64,000 bases of DNA, taken from the NCBI RefSeq assembly GCF_000953655.1, contig NZ_LN681225.1:315001-379000 (forward strand). The letters are read 5' to 3'. This DNA comes from Legionella hackeliae (GTDB lineage: Bacteria > Pseudomonadota > Gammaproteobacteria > Legionellales > Legionellaceae). Of this stretch, positions 43,152 to 51,412 are shown one piece after another. The position numbers and the translations under genes are program-made. The stretch's first letter is position 1, and every line of letters begins with the position of its first letter. The notes beneath the pieces were generated by a model. That model had not been told where the DNA came from. It was given only the letters and a program-made list of their open reading frames with translations, and made no database searches.

Positions 43152-44447
43152 ATGAACAATAGACGAGTTGCAATTACTGGAGTAGGTATCGTTTCCCCCT
43201 TGGGCAATGATGTCAATTCTACTTGGCAAAATTTAATGGCGGGCAATTCAGGTATTTCTGAAATTCAGCAATTTGATGCCAGTGGGTTTCCAACTCGAAT
43301 TGCGGCAGAAGTAAAGCATTTTCAGCCTAGTCCCCTTATTAAAGGTAAGCATAATCGCTTTGCAATGGCATTCACCCATTATGCATTGGATGCAGCACTT
43401 CAGGCATTTGATGATGCAGGTATTCTTCCTAATAAGCAGACTGCTTCTCGCTGGGGCGTGGTGACTGGTAGTGGGATGATGACTGCCGAATTTGATTATT
43501 TGCAACGCTTTCAAAATACTTGTGCCAAAGACGGCATTATTAACTGGCAAACTTTACAAGAGCAGTCCCAGCATTTTTATCGTTTGGTTGATTTTGGTAA
43601 AACGACGTCAAATTCTGGTCTTTCATTGCTAATACAACAATTTGGTATAGAGGGCTATGCGTCTTCTGTACATACAGCTTGCGCTTCAGGAGGTCAGGCC
43701 CTTGGACTTGCCATGCAAGTCATTCGTCGAGGTGAAGCGGATTTTATGCTAGCAGGTGGTTTTGATTCTATGATTAACCCATTGGGTTTATCAAGTTTCT
43801 GTCTGTTGGGTGCCTTGTCAACGTATAATGATACTCCAACCACTGCGAGCAGACCTTTTGATGGTACTCGTAATGGTTTCGTTTTAGGCGAAGGTGCAGC
43901 CTTTTTAATTCTTGAAGAATGGGGCAAGGCAAAAGCTCGAGGCGCAAAGATTTATGCTGAACTAGCTGGTGAAGGAAACTCATTAAGCTCTTATCGCATT
44001 ACTGATTCTCATCCCAATGGAGATGGTGCAATTCAGGCTATTCAGCGTGCTTTGGATGACGCTGGAGTTACTGCCCGTGATGTTGATTATATTAATGCGC
44101 ATGGTACTTCCACTAAAATGAATGATTTAAGTGAAACCAATGCTATAAAAGCGGTATTCAAAGATCATGTGAAGCATCTGCCAACAAGTTCAACAAAAAG
44201 CCAAACTGGTCATTTGATTGCTGCTGCAGGAGCGCTTGAGGCGGTATTGTCAGTGCTAAGTATTCAACATGCACAAATTCCCCCAACTGCCAATTTAACG
44301 ACACCCGATCCTGAGTGTGATCTTGATTACGTAGTTGATGGTCCTCGCGAAAAATCATTAGGGGTTGTACTTTCTAATTCGTTTGGTTTTGGTGGCTCAA
44401 ATAGTTGCTTATTATTTAAGCATCCCGAGTTTGGAGGAGAAAATTAA
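43152..44447 (+). CDS. 3-oxoacyl-ACP synthase, FabF type (catalytic)
   Basis: Condensing enzyme of 431 residues from ATG 43152; a TTG at 43143 overlaps the previous gene and is less likely. The full catalytic set is present: nucleophile Cys177 (HTACASGGQAL), His317 (NAHGTST), Lys349 and His354 (KSQTGH). It also has the C-terminal NSFGFGGSNS. It is followed with a one-base overlap by a second, Cys-less ketosynthase, so the two probably form a heterodimer. Predicted role: elongation of very-long-chain acyl-ACP. Confidence 0.88.
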   Translation: MNNRRVAITGVGIVSPLGNDVNSTWQNLMAGNSGISEIQQFDASGFPTRIAAEVKHFQPSPLIKGKHNRFAMAFTHYALDAALQAFDDAGILPNKQTASRWGVVTGSGMMTAEFDYLQRFQNTCAKDGIINWQTLQEQSQHFYRLVDFGKTTSNSGLSLLIQQFGIEGYASSVHTACASGGQALGLAMQVIRRGEADFMLAGGFDSMINPLGLSSFCLLGALSTYNDTPTTASRPFDGTRNGFVLGEGAAFLILEEWGKAKARGAKIYAELAGEGNSLSSYRITDSHPNGDGAIQAIQRALDDAGVTARDVDYINAHGTSTKMNDLSETNAIKAVFKDHVKHLPTSSTKSQTGHLIAAAGALEAVLSVLSIQHAQIPPTANLTTPDPECDLDYVVDGPREKSLGVVLSNSFGFGGSNSCLLFKHPEFGGEN

Positions 44448-45724
44448 TGAAAAACTCCAATCGTGTTTTTATTACGGGATTAAGTGCTTTAACCGCCTGT
44501 GGTGATACAGCGGATAGCACTTGGGATGCCATTTTACAGGGGCAGACTGGCATCGATGAAATTAAACAATGGGATTTATCGTCCTGGTCGCACCGATTAG
44601 GTGGTGAGCTGAAAAATTTTCAGCCTGCAAAAATGCTGCCTGATCGAAAATTAATGAAAGTTATTTCCAGACAAGATGTAATCGGTATTAATGCAGCAAT
44701 GCAAGCGGTTAATCACAGTCAACTAGTGGACTATCGCACTACACTAGAGCCTGAAATGGTGGACGTGTTTAATGACAGAACAGCTGTTTATGTTGGCTCA
44801 CCGGGCAATAAATATTTTCAACAAGAAGATTTTTTACCCTTGTTGGCCAAAACACAAGGGGATATGAAAGCTTTCGCTGACCAGCTATTCAATGAAGTAC
44901 ACCCTATGTGGCTGTTACGTATTCTGCCCAATAACGTGCTTGCTTATACCGGTATTACCTATGGTTTTAAAGGCCCTAATCACAATGTTACCAACCACGC
45001 TGTGGGCGGAGCGCAAGCTCTAATCGAAGCTTATCATGCCATTGCGCAGGGCCAAGCTGACCGAGCTGTGGTGGTCGCCTATGATATGGGTATTGAGCCA
45101 CAAGCTCTGTATTACTATGAAAAATTAGGGGTAATCAGTGAGCACGATCTAAAGCCCTTTAACCATGATCATGATGGTACCATTCTAGCAGAAGGTGCTG
45201 CGGCCTTGGTTCTGGAAAGTGAAGCCAGTGTGCGAGCACGCTCCGCCCGTTGCTTTGGCGAAATCGCCGGGGGGATGTCAGCAAGTGAAGCAAACGGCCT
45301 ATTTTCTCTTGAGGCGGATGGTGAGGCACTGACTGCTTTAATCAAACGTACCTTGGACGAACATCATTTAGAGGCTAAGGACATTGATTTCGTCGTCGCG
45401 CATGGGAATGGAAATATCAAATCAGATGACAGTGAAGCACAAGCAATTCAGAATGTTTTTGCAAACACACCGGTGACAGCCTTTAAATGGGCAGTGGGAC
45501 ATACTATTTGTGCGTCGGGTGTTGTTGATGCAGTATTAACCAGTTATGCGCTGAAAGATAAATGTGTACCAGGTATTGCTAACTTTACCAAGGCAACATC
45601 AGCCGGTGAGCATTTAAATATTAACGCGGCACATCGGCATCTAGAGAAGGCTAAAATCGCAATGATGATCAATCGAGGATTTGCCAGCATGAACGCTTGT
45701 ATAGTGATTAAAGCTTGTGACTGA
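44447..45724 (+). CDS. Ketosynthase-like protein lacking the catalytic Cys (chain-length-factor-like)
   Basis: A 425-residue thiolase-fold protein related to FabF. At the nucleophile position it reads TNHAVGGAQ, putting His184 where the Cys belongs. The other catalytic residues are kept: His319 (AHGNGN), Lys347 and His352 (KWAVGH). Such a protein cannot form the acyl-thioester intermediate but could decarboxylate malonyl-ACP or fix chain length, as the Cys-less partners of type II polyketide ketosynthases do. It follows the catalytic FabF with a one-base overlap, which supports a paired complex. The function is inferred. Confidence 0.8.
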   Translation: MKNSNRVFITGLSALTACGDTADSTWDAILQGQTGIDEIKQWDLSSWSHRLGGELKNFQPAKMLPDRKLMKVISRQDVIGINAAMQAVNHSQLVDYRTTLEPEMVDVFNDRTAVYVGSPGNKYFQQEDFLPLLAKTQGDMKAFADQLFNEVHPMWLLRILPNNVLAYTGITYGFKGPNHNVTNHAVGGAQALIEAYHAIAQGQADRAVVVAYDMGIEPQALYYYEKLGVISEHDLKPFNHDHDGTILAEGAAALVLESEASVRARSARCFGEIAGGMSASEANGLFSLEADGEALTALIKRTLDEHHLEAKDIDFVVAHGNGNIKSDDSEAQAIQNVFANTPVTAFKWAVGHTICASGVVDAVLTSYALKDKCVPGIANFTKATSAGEHLNINAAHRHLEKAKIAMMINRGFASMNACIVIKACD

Positions 45725-46571
45725 ATTAAGCACGAAAATTGATAATGCACGCATCTCATGGATGGGGCGTTTTTTACATCGATTTGTTCCCTATCGGCGC
45801 AGTATTATTCGTGCAAACATCAATCAGGTATTTGGTAATCAGCTAGATTCAATCCAGAAAGAGCGATTGGCAAAAGCATTTTATTCTCACATGGCCACTT
45901 CTATTAAAGAAATTATTCAGCTGCGATTCATGAGTGAGAAAAAATTGCGCGAGCGGGTAGAAGTTCGTGGATACCAACGGTTACTGGATATCGTTGCTCA
46001 AGAAAAAGGTGTATTGATTTTAACCGGTCATTTCGGTAATTGGGAATTTGCCCCCCTGGGTGGGATATTAAATTTTAAGGAATTTCAGGGGCAGTTTCAT
46101 TTTATTCGTCGAACCTTGGGTAATAAGACTATTGAACAATTGCTATTTCGACGTTATTACCGTGCGGGTCTAAATGTAATCCCCAAAAAAAATTCTCTCG
46201 AGCAAGTTTGCAATGCGCTTGATCAGAATCATGCGGTAGTGTTTGTACTCGATCAGCACGCCTCTTTGGTCAATCGCGATGGCGTCGCGGTTGAATTTTT
46301 TGGTAAAAAGGCAGGAACTTATCGTAGTTTAGCGAGTTTTGCTCGTCACACAGGTGTTCCTGTAGTGCCAGCAGCAGGTTATCGTTTACCCAATGGTAAA
46401 CACGTGCTTGAATTTCATGAGCCAATCTATTGGAAAGATTATGAGACAGCACAAGAATCAATTTATCAGAATACACTGGCCTACAATCAAGCCCTGGAGC
46501 GCATAATACTCACACATCCAGAACAGTGGCATTGGCTTCATAAACGCTGGAAATTAAAAGAGCCTTGTTAA
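45717..46571 (+). CDS. Lipid A acyltransferase, LpxL/HtrB family (LpxXL-like role)
   Basis: Inner-membrane-associated acyltransferase of 284 residues that transfers an acyl chain from ACP to lipid A precursors. The family active site HX4E is TGHFGNWEF with His105 and Glu110, and QHASLVNRDGVAVEFFG is another conserved block. It lacks the usual strong N-terminal membrane anchor. GTG 45717 lies inside the preceding gene (8-base overlap), so translation is coupled. The operon context suggests that it takes the very-long acyl chain from the long ACP. Its stop overlaps that of the convergent gene by 3-4 bases. Confidence 0.85.
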   Translation: MTELSTKIDNARISWMGRFLHRFVPYRRSIIRANINQVFGNQLDSIQKERLAKAFYSHMATSIKEIIQLRFMSEKKLRERVEVRGYQRLLDIVAQEKGVLILTGHFGNWEFAPLGGILNFKEFQGQFHFIRRTLGNKTIEQLLFRRYYRAGLNVIPKKNSLEQVCNALDQNHAVVFVLDQHASLVNRDGVAVEFFGKKAGTYRSLASFARHTGVPVVPAAGYRLPNGKHVLEFHEPIYWKDYETAQESIYQNTLAYNQALERIILTHPEQWHWLHKRWKLKEPC

Positions 46572-47317
46572 TTGCTGATATTGGGATGTTGAGTAAAAAA
46601 CTCAAAATTATAGTTGTATAGCCCAATAAATGTACCATCTACTTGAAATTGTAAAATAGCTTTGTTGATTTGTGTGATTTTATCCTGATTGATAGGGGAG
46701 GCGATAATGCCCAGTCCTTCACCTATTTGAAAATGCTCTGTAAGGACTCTGACATCATTGGGATATTGATGTGCTAAATAAAGCCCACTAAAGTAATTCC
46801 CAAAGACCGCATCGAGTTTGCCACTTTTAAGATCCAGGAATATATCCTGATAATGGTCATAAGGGATTATTGTGAATTGGTCGATAAAATTTTCGGCGAG
46901 ATAGTGGTAATATTCCCTTGGACGTAAGGCGCCAATGCGTTTTCCTTGCAAATCATCGACATTCTTGACAGGACTATCCTTCAATACAGTAAAGCCACCA
47001 TCACACGGTAAATAGGGAATACTAAAAATGAATTCTTGCCTTCTATCTGGTGTAATTACAATGGAGCCAATAGCGAGATCAACTTCATTGTTACGGATGG
47101 CATCAAGAAGATCAATAAACGCAAATGACTTATAACTACAGTCCCACTGGAGCTTAGAGCAAATAGCGTTCATTAGATCAATGTCAAACCCCTGCGTTAT
47201 CGCCGGGCTTGCAATGACATAAGGAGGATTAAAAACAGGTGTGCCAATGATAATTTTAGGATTAGCGGACAAGCAAATACTGTAGAAAAAACAACAGGCT
47301 ATACAGAAGAATTTCAT
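46568..47317 (-). CDS. Periplasmic amino-acid-type solute-binding protein
   Basis: A 249-residue family 3 solute-binding protein with a signal peptide (about 1-18). It has FDIDLMNAICSKL, the ligand-site segment IGSIVITPDRRQEF and FSIPYL, and YDHYQDIFLDLKSGKLDAVFG in the second lobe. These are typical of polar amino acid (Arg/Gln-type) receptors. No permease or ATPase gene is adjacent, so it must share a distant transporter or act alone. It converges with the acyltransferase gene, with stops overlapping. Confidence 0.85.
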   Translation of the reverse strand: MKFFCIACCFFYSICLSANPKIIIGTPVFNPPYVIASPAITQGFDIDLMNAICSKLQWDCSYKSFAFIDLLDAIRNNEVDLAIGSIVITPDRRQEFIFSIPYLPCDGGFTVLKDSPVKNVDDLQGKRIGALRPREYYHYLAENFIDQFTIIPYDHYQDIFLDLKSGKLDAVFGNYFSGLYLAHQYPNDVRVLTEHFQIGEGLGIIASPINQDKITQINKAILQFQVDGTFIGLYNYNFEFFTQHPNISN

Positions 47318-47446
47318 TCAGAGGGCTTCCTGCAGTAGTTTTTATCTACAGTATAGAACAAATTTTTTAAAGAAAGATTATTTTTTATTCATAATAAGAA
47401 AATATTCAACAAGTTATGTTAACTCTATGATTCAAGCAGGGTATGA

Positions 47447-47472
47447 AAGCCTATCCAGACGATAGGCTTTTC
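47447..47472 (-). terminator. Terminator after the MOMP-like gene
   Basis: Stem AAGCCTATC/GATAGGCTT with a 5-base loop lies just past the porin stop. On the - strand it is followed by TTCAT, a short T-run. Confidence 0.6.
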
Positions 47473-47478
47473 TAGAAA

Positions 47479-48420
47479 TTAGAGATTTCCTAGCCAGTTT
47501 AGACCAATGAATGGACCGTGTAATGCAAAATTGGATTCATTATTACCACCAAGTACACCGATGAAATGGGTAGGATTGAAATAGTTGACCCACATCCATC
47601 CTGCATCAATAGTCAATTTACCTTGAGTCATTGCCCAGCCATATTTAGCCCCAAGTTTAGCTTCCAATTCAGGTACAATTGTAGTTTTTGAACCGTTAGC
47701 AGCTAAGCCCAGTACGCTAAGAATAGTGGCTCCGGTATTGAATTTTGAATCACCCACAAGAATGGCCGCAGCGCTATTACCAAAAATAGCCAATCCATTA
47801 CCAAAATTATAGGTCATATCCATACCAACACGAGGACCTAACCCATTGAATGTATTATCAATTGAGAGGTAGAAAGGAAGTGCTCCCGGAATGATATAGC
47901 CGGATGATCTCGTTTCATTTTTTATGCGGGCATATTGTATACCGGCATGGAACCGAATATCTTTAAACTCACCGAAATCGACATGTTGACCGAATTCTAA
48001 ATTAACAGCGTCCCATTGAGGTTCAAAACGAGTGGTACCATAAAGTCCCGCATTAAAGCCAGGAGTAAAGGCGCCTGCATAACTATAATCGATGTCATTT
48101 TTCCAGTGATACCAATTCAGATTTAAATCATTACCCGTGTTAAAATGATACGACGCTTCTAACATAAATCCCCAATGCCAATCGGTGTTTACGTCAGGAT
48201 AGTAACGGGTAATATTGTCTGATGATCTATAGGGGCCGTACCCATAATCTACATCGTAAGTCGATTGAAGATAGAGTGCTTTAACACCAAAATCCCAACC
48301 CTGCCACTCACATGGAACGGTAACATTACCAGGAACACAAACAGGACCCATCGTGCCTGCAAATAATGAACTGCTACCTAAGACTAAAACAGCGAGAGCA
48401 CTCTTTGTAAATCGCAACAT
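47479..48420 (-). CDS. Legionella major outer membrane protein family porin
   Basis: A 313-residue outer-membrane beta-barrel with a signal peptide cut near residue 21 (LVLGSSSLFAG). The mature start has two Cys (VCVPGNVTVPCEWQGWDFGV) and is followed by alternating amphipathic strands rich in Tyr, Trp and Gly, such as WGFMLEASYHFNTGNDLNLN. This matches the Legionella_OMP (MOMP) family, which is nearly genus-restricted and usually present in many paralogues. Likely a cysteine-stabilised porin. It is a stand-alone gene with its own terminator, divergent from the coiled-coil gene. Confidence 0.9.
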   Translation of the reverse strand: MLRFTKSALAVLVLGSSSLFAGTMGPVCVPGNVTVPCEWQGWDFGVKALYLQSTYDVDYGYGPYRSSDNITRYYPDVNTDWHWGFMLEASYHFNTGNDLNLNWYHWKNDIDYSYAGAFTPGFNAGLYGTTRFEPQWDAVNLEFGQHVDFGEFKDIRFHAGIQYARIKNETRSSGYIIPGALPFYLSIDNTFNGLGPRVGMDMTYNFGNGLAIFGNSAAAILVGDSKFNTGATILSVLGLAANGSKTTIVPELEAKLGAKYGWAMTQGKLTIDAGWMWVNYFNPTHFIGVLGGNNESNFALHGPFIGLNWLGNL

Positions 48421-48529
48421 GGATTAATCTCCTTATTAATTCTTATTATTTTCAATGCGATAAGTGAATGATGATACCTAATTAACCGTAGAAAACCTAT
48501 TTTTTTAAATAATTTTTTTATGTTCTTTT

Positions 48530-48545
48530 GTGAATTTTTTGTAAA
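48530..48545 (+). promoter_or_regulatory. Possible CpxR box
   Basis: GTGAA-N6-GTAAA resembles the CpxR consensus GTAAA-N5/6-GTAAA with one mismatch. It lies between the divergent MOMP-like gene and the effector candidate. CpxR controls several Dot/Icm genes in L. pneumophila. A single near-match in AT-rich DNA is weak evidence. Confidence 0.3.
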
Positions 48546-48664
48546 ATAAGACCCTTCCTTATCATTTCTTAACTAAAAACAAACAAGCCAGCAATAAATT
48601 CATCATCTTGGCTTAAGCTTTATTAGCTAAAATTACGATTAGACCCCAAATAGAGGAAAACATT

Positions 48665-49639
48665 ATGTCCAGAACTAGAACAGAGAAGCCATCCAAATTA
48701 GAGCAATTAAAAGCATTAAAAAAAGAATTACTAAACATTGACGCACAAGTGATAGAGCTTTATACAGCAGGTAATTTACCTGAAGCTATAAACTTATTAG
48801 ATGAGGCTAAGACAAAGTATCTTAAAGAAGTAGGGAATCTTTCTGCGGTCAAAGGTGAGAATGTACAAGAGCTCGCTCAATTTTCACAAGAAAATTTAAG
48901 ACCAATTTTTGAGTACTTTAAAGATTGGAAGGAAAATTTAGAAGCGGAACTTGAGGAGAAGCAAATTAGAAAACCAGTGGTAGCTGAAACTGTATCAGCA
49001 AAGAAAGGATCCGCTCTAGAAGCTGTACTTGAAGTTAAAGCTAGCAAGCAATCGGCTCAGGAAGAAAAAGTTGCAAAGCTAGAAAGAGAAATTAGGGAAA
49101 GACGCGCAGAGGAAGAGAAGAGACGTATCGCTGAGGAAAAGCGTGTTGCAAAAATTGATAAATTAAGCGGTGAGCTAAAAGATTTACTTAAAGAGTTTAA
49201 AGACTACGTGAATGTTGCTTTACCGGAAACCAAAGGGGAAAGTAGAAAAGCAGATATTCGCAATGCTGCTCTGCGTTTACATTCAAACTTAGATCAGGAA
49301 GCGAACAAATTACTTGAGAATCCTTTCGATAAAAAAGTTCAGGAATCTTTTCTAAAGAATTTAGAAACTTTAGTAGATACAGCCTTAAAAGGTAATCTAT
49401 CAAAAGAGCCAGAGTCTTATCTAGTAGCATTGAAGCTTTTAAAGCAGGTAGCGAATTGGTTCATCGGTTTGGTTACTACAAATCCCAATTCTTTTTGGAA
49501 AACTGACACCGAAACTGTAGTTAAGGCGAAAGCTTTAAGTACGGACCTAACTCAAAAAATAAATACTTTTGAACAACAAGAACAACAAGAGAAGCGTGAA
49601 GCTGAAGAAAGAAAAGAAGGTCCTACATCATTTCTTTGA
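48665..49639 (+). CDS. Coiled-coil protein with Glu-rich C-terminus, candidate Dot/Icm effector
   Basis: A hydrophilic protein of 324 residues with no signal peptide or membrane segment. Heptad-like charged helices run over about 5-60 and, strongly, about 125-185 (EEKVAKLEREIRERRAEEEK). A helical middle follows, and a second Gln/Glu/Lys-rich stretch leads to the tail EAEERKEGPTSFL. Glu-rich tails (E-block) with a hydrophobic residue near the very end are typical of Dot/Icm substrates. I do not recognise a homologue. It stands alone, followed by a strong hairpin. Confidence 0.65.
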   Translation: MSRTRTEKPSKLEQLKALKKELLNIDAQVIELYTAGNLPEAINLLDEAKTKYLKEVGNLSAVKGENVQELAQFSQENLRPIFEYFKDWKENLEAELEEKQIRKPVVAETVSAKKGSALEAVLEVKASKQSAQEEKVAKLEREIRERRAEEEKRRIAEEKRVAKIDKLSGELKDLLKEFKDYVNVALPETKGESRKADIRNAALRLHSNLDQEANKLLENPFDKKVQESFLKNLETLVDTALKGNLSKEPESYLVALKLLKQVANWFIGLVTTNPNSFWKTDTETVVKAKALSTDLTQKINTFEQQEQQEKREAEERKEGPTSFL

Positions 49640-49648
49640 TGGTATTTT

Positions 49649-49681
49649 AATACCTTTGATGCTTTAAGCATCAAAGGTATT
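49649..49681 (+). terminator. Hairpin terminator after the coiled-coil gene
   Basis: A perfect 14-bp stem AATACCTTTGATGC/GCATCAAAGGTATT with loop TTTAA begins 10 bases after the stop codon. The following T-run is poor (ATTATCC). Confidence 0.7.
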
Positions 49682-49715
49682 ATTATCCCCTCATAAAACA
49701 GCAAAGCATCCCTCT

Positions 49716-49745
49716 TTGTCACTTCTGTTCAAAAGTTGTTATATT
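49716..49745 (+). promoter_or_regulatory. Promoter of the broken CBS-domain gene
   Basis: -35 TTGTCA (5 of 6) and -10 TATATT (5 of 6) with an 18-bp spacer, about 105 bases before the ATG at 49852. Confidence 0.5.
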
Positions 49746-49851
49746 CAAAGTTATAAGGTCATTCTTTGCATGGGCTAAAAATGCCGGTATGTTGATTAAA
49801 ATTGACCATGAAGCGGTAATTAATAGACATCGCAAGTTTAAGGAGTGCATC

Positions 49852-50271
49852 ATGGACGTAAAAGAAATCATGACTCCAAATCCTGAATATTTACTAGGGA
49901 CCAGCACACTGAGCGACGCTGCTAAAAAAATGCGAGAATTGGATGTAGGTTTTTTACCGATAGGTGATAAAGCTACTGATAAGCTATTGGTACTGTTACT
50001 GATAGAGCTCTTGTGATTGGTGGGCTTGCTGCAGGTAAAGGACTCGATACCCCCTATAGAAAATGTCATGCACCAAGGGGTTTTCTATTGTTTTGAAACG
50101 AATGATATCAGGAAAGCTTCCAAATATATGAAAGACAATCAAATTCGCCGTTTGATTGTATTAAATAAAAATAAAAAATTAGCTGGTGTGCTCTCTTTGG
50201 GTGATATTGCTACAAATTTCCCTGAAGATGAGCTCAAAGGTGAAACTTTGGAAGAAATTTCAAGGCATTAA
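49852..50271 (+). pseudogene. CBS-domain pair protein, disrupted by two compensating indels
   Basis: The frame from ATG 49852 (after AAGGAG) reads as a CBS-domain protein: MDVKEIMTPNPEYL, then KKMRELDVGFLPIGDKATDK. It then runs into nonsense and a TGA at 50014. One base less near 49985-49990 would restore the expected LIGTVTDRALVIGGLAAGKGLDTP in another frame. An extra base near 50050-50055 returns to the first frame at IENVMHQGVFYCFETNDIRKASKYMKDNQIRRLIVLNK and the normal end. The intact protein would have about 140 residues and two CBS motifs (adenosyl-ligand sensors). Genuine decay or assembly error are both possible. Confidence 0.8.
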
Positions 50272-50410
50272 TCGTTGTAGCAATCTACTTTTTTCAGTGG
50301 ACTGCTCACACAAAACAAGCAAGCTGTTTGCAAAATGCGCTCTGTGGTATCATTTTCTCTTCAATTTGAATTCAAATTATCTCAAGCTATTTAATTTTCA
50401 GGGTGATGCC

Positions 50411-50818
50411 ATGTTTTATAGAAAAATGCTGAAATCAAAAATCCATCGTGCTCGAGTGACTCAGGCGGATCTTGATTATGAAGGAAGTATTACGATTTCC
50501 CCTGAATTGCTTATTGCTGCAAATATTTTACCCAATGAGGCGGTTAATGTATGGAATGTGACCGCAGGGACTCGCTTTGAAACCTATGCGATTACGGGTG
50601 AAAAAAACTCAAGTGACATCTGTGTCAATGGTGCGGCTGCTCATCTGGTAACCCCAGGGGATATAATTATTATTGCCTCATTTATTCAATTACCCAACGA
50701 AGTCTGCCACCAACATCAACCTACCGTAATATTTGTTGATAATGGCAATCATATACAAGACATCAGACAGGAAGTGCTTGGTAAAAAATGGTTAACATTG
50801 GAGGAAGATTTGGTTTAA
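50411..50818 (+). CDS. panD: Aspartate 1-decarboxylase precursor
   Basis: Makes beta-alanine for pantothenate and coenzyme A. The 135-residue proenzyme is cleaved at Gly25-Ser26 (YEGSITI) to form the pyruvoyl cofactor. Conserved blocks are KIHRARVTQADLDYEGS, NEAVNVWNVTAGTRFETYAI and NGAAAHLVTPGDIIIIAS. The start at 50411 is chosen because upstream sequence is not conserved; ATG 50426 would give the usual MLxxKIHR start. Other pan genes are not adjacent. Confidence 0.95.
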   Translation: MFYRKMLKSKIHRARVTQADLDYEGSITISPELLIAANILPNEAVNVWNVTAGTRFETYAITGEKNSSDICVNGAAAHLVTPGDIIIIASFIQLPNEVCHQHQPTVIFVDNGNHIQDIRQEVLGKKWLTLEEDLV

Positions 50819-50854
50819 TATGATTTAACAGGGATGATATTTATGGGGATAACT

Positions 50855-51337
50855 ATGGCAAGTGAAAATTTTGTTGTTAAAGCATTAGATGTCATTTGGA
50901 ATGAATCAAAAGATCTTTATAACAAGAAAGTCCCCAGCTTTTTTGCGCCTTATAGCAGTGGTAAAGATATTGCACTTAGTTTAAGTGCACCGCTGTATGC
51001 CCCATTTGCACTAGCATTGGGCACAGCAGTTGCCGGAGTTATTGCTGCATTAACTGCTGTTGTTTGCGCTGCATCGTATTTAACTGCAGGTGTTGCCAGT
51101 GTAGTTGGAAAGTCTAAATTTGCACGCGAAGTACGAGACATTGGTAATTTTTGTGGTATGGTTGCTTGTGTAACAGCGATACTATTTCCTTGTTGTGCTC
51201 TTCTTGGTGTTATTTCGTTACCCTATACTTTGGCTCATCTAACAACGCGTACGGGTACTACTGTCGTTTCAAAATTTATTGATTCTTGTAGTCCTGAAAC
51301 TACTTATAAAGAGACTATTGGCTCACAGTTGGCATAA
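50855..51337 (+). CDS. Small membrane protein of unknown function
   Basis: About 160 residues from ATG 50855 (GGGG 6-7 bases upstream); ATGs at 50834 and 50843 would add up to 7 residues. After a soluble start (MASENFVVKALDVIWNESKD) come Ala/Val-rich hydrophobic stretches near 45-80 and 100-130, including a Cys cluster (LFPCCALLG). No family is recognised. It lies between panD and the ankyrin gene, close to both; a Legionella-specific or effector-like role is possible but not shown. Confidence 0.6.
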   Translation: MASENFVVKALDVIWNESKDLYNKKVPSFFAPYSSGKDIALSLSAPLYAPFALALGTAVAGVIAALTAVVCAASYLTAGVASVVGKSKFAREVRDIGNFCGMVACVTAILFPCCALLGVISLPYTLAHLTTRTGTTVVSKFIDSCSPETTYKETIGSQLA

Positions 51338-51412
51338 AAAGCTGGCATTTTATTTTCCATGCTGCCTAATCATGTGTGGGTTGTTTTCTAAAGTTTGATG
51401 AGGACAAGTAAG

